The notes: generated from the letters alone by a model not told the origin. 64,000 bases of DNA from Bacteroidota bacterium (GCA_016717325.1 JADKFV010000012.1:92165-156164); one strand, 5' to 3'; positions 55,310-63,614 are shown, counted from the first letter of the stretch. Program-made: numbers and translations.

Positions 55310-56175
55310 TCTCCGACACTGCGGTCGGGGCAGGCGTAACAAAGAACCCGCTTTAGAGTCCTCATTCTCTTTTGTTTTTATTGGCATGAGAGACTCTAAA
55401 GCTAACAATAGTGGAAAATACCATTCAGCATTCATTCGTGCATTCAGTGTTTTTCCCCGACACTGCGGTCGGGGCAGGCGTGGCAAAAAAAATTAGGCTA
55501 AAGCCAAATTCGAATTATTTAATCCGTCCGATAAATCGGACGGCAATGATTTGCTTTCGCGAAAAAGCATTGTGGCATTGGGCGTTTGTGGCAAAACAAC
55601 ATTTGAATCTATCCGGCATTCACTCGCGCAGTCCCCGACACTGCGGCCGGGGAAGTCGTGACAACAAGCATTTCGAATTTTATTCGGTATTCATTCGTGC
55701 ACTCCCCGACACTGCGATCGGGGCAGGCATGGCATAAAGCATTTGAATTTATTCGGCAATCATTCGCGCATTCCCCGAAACTCCGGTCAGGGCGGAGCGC
55801 GGCAACAACATTGAATTTTACTCAGATTCTTTAGTGCATTCAGGTTTTTGTGGAAATTATTCGGCATTCTGGCTTCAGTGTTTTTGGCAATTTCGGCAAA
55901 AAGCTTGATTTTACTCAATTCTTTAGTGCATTCAGTGTTTTCCCCGACACTACGGTCGGGGCAGGCGTGGCAAAATATTATTCAGAATTCTTTAGTGCAT
56001 TCAGTGTTTTTCCCCGACACTGCGGTCGGGGCAGGCGTGGCAAAATATTATTCAGCATTCTTTAGTGCATTCAGTGTTTTTCCCCGACACTGCGGTCGGG
56101 GCAGGCGTGGCAAAATATTATTCGGCATTCATTCGCGCAGTCCCCGACACTGCGGTCGGGGCAGGCGCGGCAAAA
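55310..56175. repeat. Array of nine REP-like palindromic repeats
   Basis: Nine copies of a hairpin unit, CCCCGAC-actgcg-GTCGGGG followed by CAGGCGTGGCAAAA, begin near 55311, 55455, 55633, 55703, 55773, 55942, 56012, 56082 and 56142. The last four are 60-70 bp apart and joined by TTCTTTAGTGCATTCAGTGT. Copies differ by one to five bases, mostly compensated in the stem or limited to the loop. A separate inverted repeat (CTTTAGAGTC/GACTCTAAAG, 55351-55401) is embedded. Apparent ORFs reading RHCGRGRRGK are translations of the repeat. The array starts immediately after the MBL gene's stop and ends upstream of phaC, so it may terminate transcription or protect mRNA. Confidence 0.9.
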
Positions 56176-56179
56176 AAAG

Positions 56180-57022
56180 CTAAGACTCAAACTCAAACAA
56201 TGTTCCTTCGGTAGCAATTTCAACTTCAAAATCACACTTTTTTTCTTGCAACGTTTCGGCAAGCATTGTCTTCAAATTATCATCGGTGTGGGCTGGGTCG
56301 TGGTGAAACAGCACTATTTTTTTTACTTTGGCAAGCGTGCCAAAATCAAGTGCATCCTCTACCGAACTGTGCCCCCAACCAATTCGTGTTTTATACTCCT
56401 CGCTGCTATACTGCGCATCGTGAAACAAAATATCTGCTCCCTCGGCAATACTAAATCCACTTGTCCACTCTGCATTAGTAGGAAATTGAGATGAACCCAA
56501 AGCCGGTTCATGATCAGGAATATAAGCAATTACGGTATTGCCGGTTTGCAACCTGTAAGCCACCGTAGGTCCGGGATGACAAACATATTCCGATGTAATT
56601 TTAAAATTTCCAATTTGAAATTCGCTGCTATCAATTTCAAACAATTCTCCCTTACAGGGCAACTCGTTTAATCGTACCGGAAAAATGGGTGGCGAAAAAT
56701 ATCTTCGCAATCGTTGAGCAAGACTTTCGTTTGAAGCAGCCGGGCCCCAAATATTTACAGTCATGTTTGGATTATACAGTGGCCAAAAAAATCCCAAACC
56801 CATAATATGATCGAGGTGCAAATGTGTGAGTAAAATATCGATGCGGGTAATATTTGGTGCCAGATAATTGTTAAGCCGTTGCAGGCCCGAACCACCATCG
56901 AGAATAATGCACGTATCACCATCAATAATTTCTATGCACGAAGTATTTCCGCCATAAATATCCTTATCGGTACCCGGTGCAGGAAGCGAACCACGGCATC
57001 CCCAAATTTTAATGTTCATCAT
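56180..57022 (-). CDS. MBL-fold metallo-hydrolase
   Basis: About 280 residues from the ATG at 57022 (MMNIKIWGCRGSLPAPG). Metal motifs are LLTHLHLDH (H-x-H-x-DH), CHPGPTVAYRL and IPDHEP, with ILFHDAQYSSEEY and GHSSVEDALDF later. The pattern is that of the CRISPR-unrelated PhnP/RNase Z-like phosphodiesterase branch; several relatives act on cyclic nucleotides. The ATG overlaps the stop of the PAS gene by 4 bp, so the two are coupled. Together they may form a small signalling unit (inference). Confidence 0.87.
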   Translation of the reverse strand: MMNIKIWGCRGSLPAPGTDKDIYGGNTSCIEIIDGDTCIILDGGSGLQRLNNYLAPNITRIDILLTHLHLDHIMGLGFFWPLYNPNMTVNIWGPAASNESLAQRLRRYFSPPIFPVRLNELPCKGELFEIDSSEFQIGNFKITSEYVCHPGPTVAYRLQTGNTVIAYIPDHEPALGSSQFPTNAEWTSGFSIAEGADILFHDAQYSSEEYKTRIGWGHSSVEDALDFGTLAKVKKIVLFHHDPAHTDDNLKTMLAETLQEKKCDFEVEIATEGTLFEFES

Positions 57023-57412
57023 GTTACCGATTTCCAAAATAAAGCTACAGCACCCAAAAACCGATGTGGACGGCCTATGATGGGATAAGATGTAACTGCA
57101 ATTTTAAGTAACTCCCCTTTCATACTTCGTATCCAAAACGAGCCGTGGGCAGGCTCTTGCTTTTTTATTGTTTGTACTAAAGGCAATGCCGATGCAGGTA
57201 AAATTTCGCCCTTATCATCCTGCGGTTTAAAAATGGTAGACCACTCTTCTACCGGCATGGCACCGGTTTCTTCAAAGCGCAGACCAAGCAGTTCTTCGGC
57301 AGGCTCGTTGTAAAAAAGCAAATTGCCAACAGTATCAACTATAAAAAATAGGTATCGATAAATTATCGGCCAACTGCCGGCTTAATATTAATTCTATTTG
57401 TTGGTTAGGCAT
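57019..57412 (-). CDS. Stand-alone PAS domain protein, frameshifted
   Basis: The ATG at 57412 opens MPNQQIELILSRQLADNLSI. The frame is lost in six A (57343-57348, plus strand); five would give IPIFIVDTVGNLLFYNEPAE and continue into the 100-codon ORF (LLGLRFEETG...) that ends at 57019. The joined ~130-residue protein is a single PAS domain (SFWIRSMKGELLKIAVTSYP), with no kinase attached. It is translationally coupled to the MBL gene, whose activity it may regulate. Confidence 0.75.
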
Positions 57413-57799
57413 ATAAATATTTTCGGTTAGAAGTTTTGTGCCGAGGTAAATATCTGCACAAATCTAATTATTTTATTATACCCGCAAGCGAGTTTGAAAA
57501 AAATTGTGGGTTATTACAGCAGCAGTCCATAGTGTGAAATCTAAATCAACAACACTATAAAATATAAAACAAAATAAATGATGTGAAGCAGCGCAGTTCA
57601 TCCTATTACAAACGGCCGGTCCCGCTTTCCGCTTTTATGTATGCCATTGTTTTTTTTTGTTTTTTATTGGCATGATATACGATAACAGCTGCAATCGGGG
57701 CTATGGGCAGGGGGTTGCGGCTTTGTGGGGTGGCGATGCTAAATAATTAAATCACCATCCGATTTAATTTTTTATTTTTGAAAAATTATAGAAAATTTT
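57413..57799. other. Gap upstream of the recombinase gene
   Basis: About 390 bp. A C/G-rich stretch at 57601-57735 (GGCCGGTCCCGCTTTCCGC, and GCAATCGGGGCTATGGGC) differs from the AT-rich surroundings and may be the remnant of a recombination or insertion site, but no inverted ends or ORF support a mobile element. Confidence 0.35.
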
Positions 57800-59252
57800 A
57801 TGCTCATCATGAAATGGAAAGCACAAATAATTGAACAGCGAAACCAATCGCGCATTGCTGTTTACTTCGATAAAAATAATGATGCCATTGCACGCATAAA
57901 AAAACTGCCCGATGCAAAATGGAGCCAAACATGGAAGGCATGGCACCTGCCCAATAACGAAGAAAACAGACTAAGATTTAAATTAGCCGACACCCATGCA
58001 GCACCCATACATGCACAAAAACATAACGCAATAAATACCACCATTGCCATACCGCAACCGCATGTAAGCAATAACGAACCTAACCTTGATGCCGACACCC
58101 CAATGGTACAAACAGAGGTGCACATACATGCGACAGATAAAAAAATAATAATTAAGCTGCCAAAAAACGAAACCGATACTGCATTTATTACCTCACTTAG
58201 ATTCAGTACATGGCACAAAAAATTATTACATTGGATAATACCCAATTATGGCAACAATCTACAACGTATCAAAATACATTTTGGCAATCGCATTGCTACA
58301 ATGCAAATAATAACTAACACCAATGAAAGCACAATTGAAAACGCGGCTGCTACAAAAACAGACTCTAAACATTTGCAACTGCAGTTTACAAAAGTATTGT
58401 TGAGTGAAGTGTGCAAACTAAAAGTGGATAAGTACATACTTTGGTTGAAATCGAAACGATACAGCCAAAATACAATAAAAGTATATACCGAGGCATTAAC
58501 CACCTTCTTAAAATATTATAGCAATAAAGCAGTGCATGAAATAAATAATGAGGATGTAATTATGTTTAATAACGAATACATTTTGAAATATAATCTTTCG
58601 GCTTCGTATCAAAATCAAGTAGTGAATGCCATAAAATTATTCTTTAGCAAAATACAGCATACCGCTATGGATATCAATTTGGTGCACAGGCCCAAGCGTG
58701 CTTTTCTGTTGCCAAATGTACTTAGCAAGGAAGAAGTGCAAAAGATATTTAATGCCACCGATAATATCAAACACAAAACAATGTTATGCCTAATATATAG
58801 CTGTGGGCTCAGGCGAAGTGAACTCTTAAACCTAATGCCACAAAATATTGACCGCAGCCGTGGCCTATTGATTATAAAACAATCCAAAGGACGAAAAGAC
58901 AGAATAACCCCCTTTGCCAAACAAAATAATGCAAATGCTAGAAACATACTTTAAACAATACTTACCCAAAAAATGGTTGTTCGAAGGGCAAACCGCAGGC
59001 AGCCAATATAGCGAGCGGAGTTTAAATTTGGTTTTTGCTGGTGCCGTTGAAAAAAGCCTCATCAAAAAGCCCGCAACCCTACATTGGCTCAGACACAGCT
59101 ACGCAACCCATTTACTCGAAGGTGGCACCGACCTAAGGTATATACAAGAACTTCTTGGGCATAGCAGTAGCAAAACAACTGAGATTTATACCCATGTAAG
59201 CAGTAAAAAGATAAGCGAAATAAAAAGCCCTATCGAAGACTTGGATATATAA
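57800..59252 (+). CDS. Tyrosine recombinase with duplicated N-terminal motif, frameshifted
   Basis: About 483 residues after restoring one base in the C run at 58908-58912 ([20 protein letters not shown]). Residues 18-62 and 114-162 are two similar units ([35 protein letters not shown]), faintly like HARP-type motifs. A core-binding domain (about 203-295) and catalytic domain follow with R338 in CGLRRSEL, the KGRKDR lysine, [27 protein letters not shown] and its tyrosine. Only about 70 residues separate the lysine from HxxR, so the insertion typical of integron IntI seems absent. The gene immediately precedes the cassette-like array and is its likely recombinase. The frameshift is probably a homopolymer error. 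Confidence 0.85.
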
Positions 59253-59348
59253 ATATTATAACTATGTTCGCAACCAAAACCTTCCTATATCTGCCCACAT
59301 TGGACAGATTGGAGAAGGTTTAGGATTAAAAACTGCTCCAATCTACTA

Positions 59349-59358
59349 GTTATCCGCA
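59349..59358 (+). other. Putative first cassette junction (attI-side)
   Basis: GTTATCCGCA, about 97 bp after the recombinase stop, is the exact reverse complement of TGCGGATAAC at 60413-60422, which opens the structured repeat after the first cassette gene. In integrons the start of a cassette pairs with the first arm of its own attC, so this is the predicted left end of cassette 1. Confidence 0.6.
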
Positions 59359-59448
59359 ATTTTAACGCTCCGAACAACCGACATCAGTAACATCAAACAT
59401 CAGTATTTCAATTAACCTTATAAATTTGTACAAACAAAAATCAAAATT

Positions 59449-60365
59449 ATGAACTACAAACATTTTATTTATTTAATCGCACTTGTTGCTATTTCAGGAA
59501 AAGCCAATGCACAAACATTACACTGCATTATGACGATGCCTATATGCAGGACTTTTTTAACTCAACACTAAAAGTATGTTTAGTTGGTGATGCAAAATAT
59601 GATGCCGCAATAAAAGAGGCTGTTCAAAATAATTGGACTCTTACTAAGTTTGAATTTATTAACAACATGGATTTAAAGGATAAAAAAATTATTCAAGACA
59701 AAACCTCATCCTTTTTAGTACCCTTATCATTAAGTGACCTTGGTGACCCACATCTAACACCCAACTTAGTTTATCAATGGAAAATGTTAAATGATAATCG
59801 TTGGCTTTCCATTTTACCGGGCGGAAGAAAGTCTATTTTGGATTACCGCGATTATAATATTATTGTTTATTCACCATTCGATAATTTTAATCTTGAATCC
59901 AACATTTTGTTGTGTTCGTATAGGCTTGGCTTAATGATAAAAAGTATGCAGGATGCTATTATCATTTCTCGTGATAAAAAAATAAAAGGAGCACCGTTTA
60001 ATGTTTTAAAAGATGTTTTGAGCCAAATAAATTTGAAGGCAAATGTTTTAAAGAATAAAACTTTGTTGGTAAACGAAAACCTTCTCAAAAATAAAAACGA
60101 AAAAGGTAAGTTCGCAATTACAGAGGAAATTTTAAAGACATATAAGTTCAAATATAAAATAGTAAGTCAACAAGAAATCGAAACTGCAATTAAAAATAAA
60201 GATAAAGAGTCTTGTTATTTCTGTCCTGTCTTCAGCGGAGGTAAGGACATTTATATTTACAATCTTGAAAATATGGGAAGTGATTTATGGAACATACGAA
60301 ATGAAAGCACTACTGTTGACAATGGTGATATTTCAAAACTGAATCAGGCAATAGGTTCTAATTAA
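59449..60365 (+). CDS. Cassette 1 gene: secreted hypothetical protein, frameshifted
   Basis: The ATG at 59449 encodes a signal peptide (MNYKHFIYLIALVAISGKAN, then AQTL). The frame is lost near 59518-59521; one extra base joins it to the 273-codon ORF (LHYDDAYMQDFFNSTLKV) ending at 60365, about 305 residues in all. The mature part has GRKSILDYRDYNIIVYSPFD and a C-terminal SGGKDIYIYN strand. It is like a class of Bacteroidota secreted proteins without known function. It shares the recombinase's strand, as expected for a cassette gene. Confidence 0.6.
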
Positions 60366-60412
60366 CTTTCGAGCTAACTCCGAACTTCTGTGCTTCGACT
60401 GAACAGCAAAAC

Positions 60413-60594
60413 TGCGGATAACAGTAAGATTAAAGAAATTTAAAAAAGAAGGGCTTTGTCAGGTAATCAAACAGTGGTGCTTCTAACAAACAGTTGTAGT
60501 AATACGAACAGTGGTGCATCTAATCCCTTCTTCGTTAGCGGCAGGGTTGAGGTCGGCCCCGGGGTAAACTTCTTTAATCCTTCTTCGTTAGACG
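60413..60594 (+). repeat. attC-like structured repeat closing cassette 1
   Basis: It starts with TGCGGATAAC, complementary to 59349-59358. GATTAAAGAA near 60429 pairs with TTCTTTAATC near 60569, and the site ends CTTCGTTAGACG (60584-60594). An internal CTTCTTCGTTAGCGGCAGGG at 60528-60547 is a second possible right end, so the region may be two nested or fused sites. No ORF lies inside. Confidence 0.55.
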
Positions 60595-60660
60595 ATAATT
60601 ACAACTTGGCCATTGTATTTCGACTTATTACAGCCATGTCTATGTGACAGAAAGAACAAC

Positions 60661-60798
60661 TGCCCTTAACATGGGTTTTGTGTTAGTGGGCACAAAGTGC
60701 GGACATAAAAAGTGTTTCATTTAGTTAACTTTATTGCGGGCATGTGGTTGGTTTGTTTCAGATGCCCACCAACGCAAAACCCACACTCGTTAGCGGCA
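60661..60798 (+). repeat. attC-like repeat, copy A
   Basis: Begins CCCTTAACATGGGTTTTG and ends AACCCACACTCGTTAGCGGC. The arms TGGGTTTTGTGTTAGTGGGC and TGCCCACCAACGCAAAACCC pair along nearly 20 bp, around a ~60-nt loop. The sequence is almost the same as copy B at 61974-62126, differing by about a dozen substitutions or indels, so two different cassettes share one site type. Confidence 0.65.
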
Positions 60799-60911
60799 AG
60801 CAATGGAGCCAACCACTTGAATTTATTAACTGCTAATTGACTCACATATTTTCAATACCTTTATCAAAAAATATTAAAGCGATACTGACATTAAACACCA
60901 TACTTAGGGAG

Positions 60912-61121
60912 ATGAAAGATGTTCCGGTTAACCGACTGGAAGAACTTCATCCAGTTCGTTCAATCACTAACGCTTACTAAAGGAGCAAACGGAAACCTTG
61001 CGTAAGAAAATCCACCGTTTGCTGGAGCATTTAGCGATATGGTACAAAGGATTATACCGACTTTGTTCATCAAACAAAAAAGTCGAAAAAAAACTTTTTG
61101 ACCCGCAGTATTGACTTATGA
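60912..61121 (+). pseudogene. Decayed VapB-type antitoxin (cassette 2)
   Basis: Pieces in three frames add up to one small protein: MKDVPVNRLEELH, then QFVQSLTLTKG, FAGAFSDMVQ and DYTDFVHQTKKSRKKLFD, stopping at the TGA that overlaps the vapC ATG at 61118. This resembles the antitoxin of Bacteroidota VapBC pairs. At least three frame changes are needed, so it is non-functional as written. Confidence 0.6.
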
Positions 61122-61550
61122 AGCCATCAATGCTTAACACCGATATTCTTTCGGAATTTTTACGTAGTAACCCAAATGTAATTTTAGAGTTGACGAATAC
61201 TTGAAGGAGTTTGGTTTCATAAGCAGGCATCATCACTTACTACGAAATTCTAAATGGACTTTTATAATAAGGATGCCAGAAAGCAACTTACGCGATTTGA
61301 AAAGTTTGTAGCTTTAAACAAAGTTGTTCAACTTACTTTACGTATGGCGAGAGTTGCCGCATTTATTCAGGCCGATCTAAGACGAAAGGAACCGAGATCA
61401 GACACACCGATAGTCTGATAGTAGGCATTGCAATATAAAGTGAACTTCAATTAGTGACCAATAACTTGGCTCATTTCAAACGAATAAGAGGACTTGGAAA
61501 TAGCTAATTGGACGAAAGAAAGAACGCTTGAAGGATTTGCGCGGAAGTAA
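61118..61550 (+). pseudogene. Decayed VapC PIN toxin (cassette 2)
   Basis: From ATG 61118: MLNTDILSEFLRSNPNVI, then VDEYLKEFGF, IITYYEILNGLL, DARKQLTRFEKFVALNK, RVAAFIQADLRRK, RHTDSLIVGIAI and LQLVTNNLAHFKRI in changing frames, ending GFARK at 61550. These are the successive blocks of a VapC PIN domain, including the TD, E and TNN-type acidic positions. Five or more frameshifts or stops separate them. The stop codon overlaps the first arm of the next repeat. Decay or poor consensus is possible. Confidence 0.65.
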
Positions 61551-61622
61551 CATAGGAATTAAACGCGCGCAGCGAAGCGGAGCAGCGATTTAATCCTGTG
61601 TTGAAAGAATCTTCGGTAGCCC
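61541..61622 (+). repeat. Short attC-like repeat closing cassette 2
   Basis: GCGGAAGTAAC, then arms CATAGGAATTAAACGC (61551-61566) and GCGATTTAATCCTGTG (61585-61600), which pair over most of their length, around an 18-nt loop. It ends CTTCGGTAGCCC (61611-61622), which matches the CTTCGTTAGC ends of the other sites except for T to G. Confidence 0.55.
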
Positions 61623-61695
61623 CTCCGATGTTGACCTACAGGGTTTTTTAATATCATTTTGAACAGATTATTTTTTACGGCTGCTCTTTTCTGGC

Positions 61696-61910
61696 TTACC
61701 ACTTCGTTTTTTTCATATGTGCACATAGCAAACCTGCCTGCCATTTTGCAGCAAAATTAATTGGTGATTTTTTGTTGGGTATTTTTTCTGATGTGCTGCG
61801 CTGATCAATCGTTACGCGCTCCACAAATTTTGAAGCGGCAGCCGAAAAACCCGCTACATTGGTTTTTGCCTGCGACACTAATGTAGTCTTTGATTTTTGT
61901 CGTTGCTCAT
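61696..61910 (-). CDS. Antisense small ORF within a cassette
   Basis: A minus-strand ORF of 60 codons (NVAGFSAAASKFVERVTIDQ, RSTSEKIPNKKSPINFAAKW) with an upstream ATG at 61910 in another frame (MSNDKNQ); one indel would join them into about 70 residues. The composition is protein-like but no family is recognised. It runs opposite to the other cassette genes. Confidence 0.35.
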
Positions 61911-61973
61911 TTTATGGTTTTAGATTGGAGCACGTATTACAAAAAATCCGTTAATTGTGATGATAGTTAAAAT

Positions 61974-62126
61974 GGGCTACCGAAGGTTCTGTTCAACATG
62001 GGTTTTGTGTTAGTGGGCACAAAGTGCGGACGTGAAAAAAAGTGTTTCATTTAGTTACCTTTATTGCGGGCATGTAGTTGGTTGTTTCAGATGCCCCGCA
62101 ACGCAAAGCCCCATTCGTTAGGCGTA
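61974..62126 (+). repeat. attC-like repeat, copy B
   Basis: GGGCTACCGAAG (61974-61985) is the exact reverse complement of CTTCGGTAGCCC at 61611-61622, the start of the same unit. It continues as a near-copy of site A from CAACATGGGTTTTG, with arms TGGGTTTTGTGTTAG and CCGCAACGCAAAGCCCC, and ends TTCGTTAGGCGTA (62114-62126). Confidence 0.65.
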
Positions 62127-62152
62127 ATTTTGACAACCGACAACACAACACA

Positions 62153-62839
62153 ATGATAACAATTGACAACTATTTAGACAGTCACTACATACACAGAAGC
62201 AATTGGTTGAGAGCTGCTGGCAGGAGTAAACGATGGAATAATATCCATTTCAAGTCTTGCAATAGGTGTTGCGGCTGCCAGTTCAACAAGAGAACCTATA
62301 ATTTTAGCAACCGTTGCGGGACTTGTAGCAGGGGCATTATCAATGGCTGCCGGTGAATATGTTTCAATGTAAGTTCTCAAACTGACACAGGAAAAGCGGA
62401 CATTGAAAGAAATCAGAACTCAAAAAAATGCAGGATATAGAGTTAAATATATTAGCTCAAATCTATGAGAAGAGGACTAAAAAAAACAGCAATGCAAGTA
62501 GCCATAGAAATGAGAGAAAGACGCATTAGGACACACATTAGAGGAAGAACTGGGTATAATAACCGAGATTAGTGACAAATCCTATACAAGCAGCAATTGC
62601 ATCAGGGGCATCATTTACTGTCGGAGGTATTACCTCTTTTTAATACTTTTGCACCAATAAAGGACTGGAATATTGGTTATATGGTTTCACAACTATTTTT
62701 AATTGTTTTGGGAACAACTGCGGCCAAAACAGGTGGTTCAAGTGTAAAAAAAAAGCTGTTTACGCATTACTATTTGGGGGGACAATCTAAACAAGGGCTA
62801 TCAGCTCTGGTGGGCTATATCTTTGGTGTTAAAATATAA
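62153..62839 (+). pseudogene. Decayed VIT1/CCC1-family iron/manganese transporter (cassette 3)
   Basis: ATG 62153 gives MITIDNYLDSHYIHRSNWLR. Then, in shifted frames, come NDGIISISSLAIGVAAA, GLVAGALSMAAGEYVS, TDTGKADIERN, NILAQIYEKRGL, ASGASFTVGG and finally GYMVSQLFLIVLGTTAAKTG to LSALVGYIFGVKI at 62839. These are the ordered motifs of VIT-family vacuolar/bacterial Fe2+/Mn2+ transporters. Six or so frame changes make it non-functional as written. Confidence 0.7.
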
Positions 62840-62880
62840 TTTATGATTTTAATAAATTGTATAGAAGCTGAAATAAAAAC

Positions 62881-63060
62881 TACGCCCTAACAGCACCAAC
62901 AAAAAAATTAGCGGTTCAGTGGTTTAAATGGAGCTTTGTGCTTCGTATCAGGATTCAGTGCTGGATAGATAGTTTTCGTCTAAGATCGACAACCTTCTTG
63001 TAGCTGCAAAGCATTATCGGCAACCTTAATCGCTCCAGATTGAGACAGTGTATTAACATA
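62881..63060 (+). repeat. attC-like region closing the VIT cassette
   Basis: TACGCCCTAAC (62881-62891) is complementary, with one bulged C, to GTTAGGCGTA at 62117-62126, the start of this cassette. TTAGCGGTTCAGTG follows near 62909, a word shared with the sites at 63463 and 63932. The right end is unclear; the best candidate is ATTATCGGCAACC near 63011. Length about 130-180 bp. Confidence 0.5.
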
Positions 63061-63084
63061 AACAAATAGCAAAAACAAATTAGT

Positions 63085-63352
63085 ATGACAAACGAATTTA
63101 AAAATTGCCAATCGTGTGGAATGCCTTTAAAACGAGACCCAAAGGTGGAGGAACAAATGCCGATGGGAGCATCAGCAAAATGTATTGTTCTTACTGCTAT
63201 GAAAAAGGTTGAATTCACTTATAAAGGAAATGATGTAAAATTTCAGGGATTGAACAAACAAAAAATGATGGAAAGCGGACACTCAAAATTCTTCTCTTGG
63301 TTATTTACAATGCGGGAGTTGAAGCTGATTAGGAAGATGGAAAAACAATTAG
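63085..63352 (+). pseudogene. Decayed zinc-ribbon protein (cassette 4)
   Basis: MTNEFKNCQSCGMPLKRDP is in frame. The next part reads GGGTNADGSISKMYCSYCYE in another frame, then EFTYKGNDVK and KQKMMESGHSKFFSWLF, ending LGRWKNN near 63352. Two Cys-x2-Cys pairs (CQSC and CSYC) mark a small zinc-ribbon protein of about 85-90 residues (putative zinc ribbon family). Several compensating indels disturb it. Uncertain whether decayed or mis-sequenced. Confidence 0.6.
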
Positions 63353-63448
63353 CCTTTTTTTTCGCCGCAGACAATAACTCAATAATGAAGGGTTCCTTGC
63401 TTCTAATAAACCTCTCTGGACCCTTCGTCGGACGAACAGCAAGGCAGC

Positions 63449-63590
63449 GCATAATAGCACCTACAAGAAATTGGCGGTTCAGTGCTCCACAGACACGTTG
63501 GTGGTTAATCAAAGTTTGGTTCTCCGCACCAACAGTTGTGGTGAAAATCGCCACCTTCGCCAAGCCCGAAAACGTTGTTTCATTCCTTTT
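63449..63590 (+). repeat. attC-like repeat closing the zinc-ribbon cassette
   Basis: GCGCATAATAGCACC, then TTGGCGGTTCAGTGCTCC, a TGGTTAATCAAAGTTTGGTT spacer, and TCGCCACCTTCGCCAAGCCC. The stretch from GGCGGTTCA to TGGTTAATC and CACCAACA closely matches the site at 63932-64000. The right end is probably near AACGTTG (63573-63579). Confidence 0.5.
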
Positions 63591-63614
63591 AAAAACCAAG
63601 CTAATAGAAACACT

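Noticed and set aside
55310..56175. CRISPR array
   Set aside because: The repeated unit is a variable palindrome with similar, not unique, sequences between copies; spacing ranges from 60 to 170 bp and no cas gene is present.
55260..56183. Four ORFs of 71-111 codons rich in RHCGRGRRGK
   Set aside because: They are translations of the REP-like repeat in different frames.
60481..60600. Insertion sequence ends
   Set aside because: CTTCTTCGTTAG repeats looked like IS termini, but there is no transposase and the repeats fit attC-like arms better.
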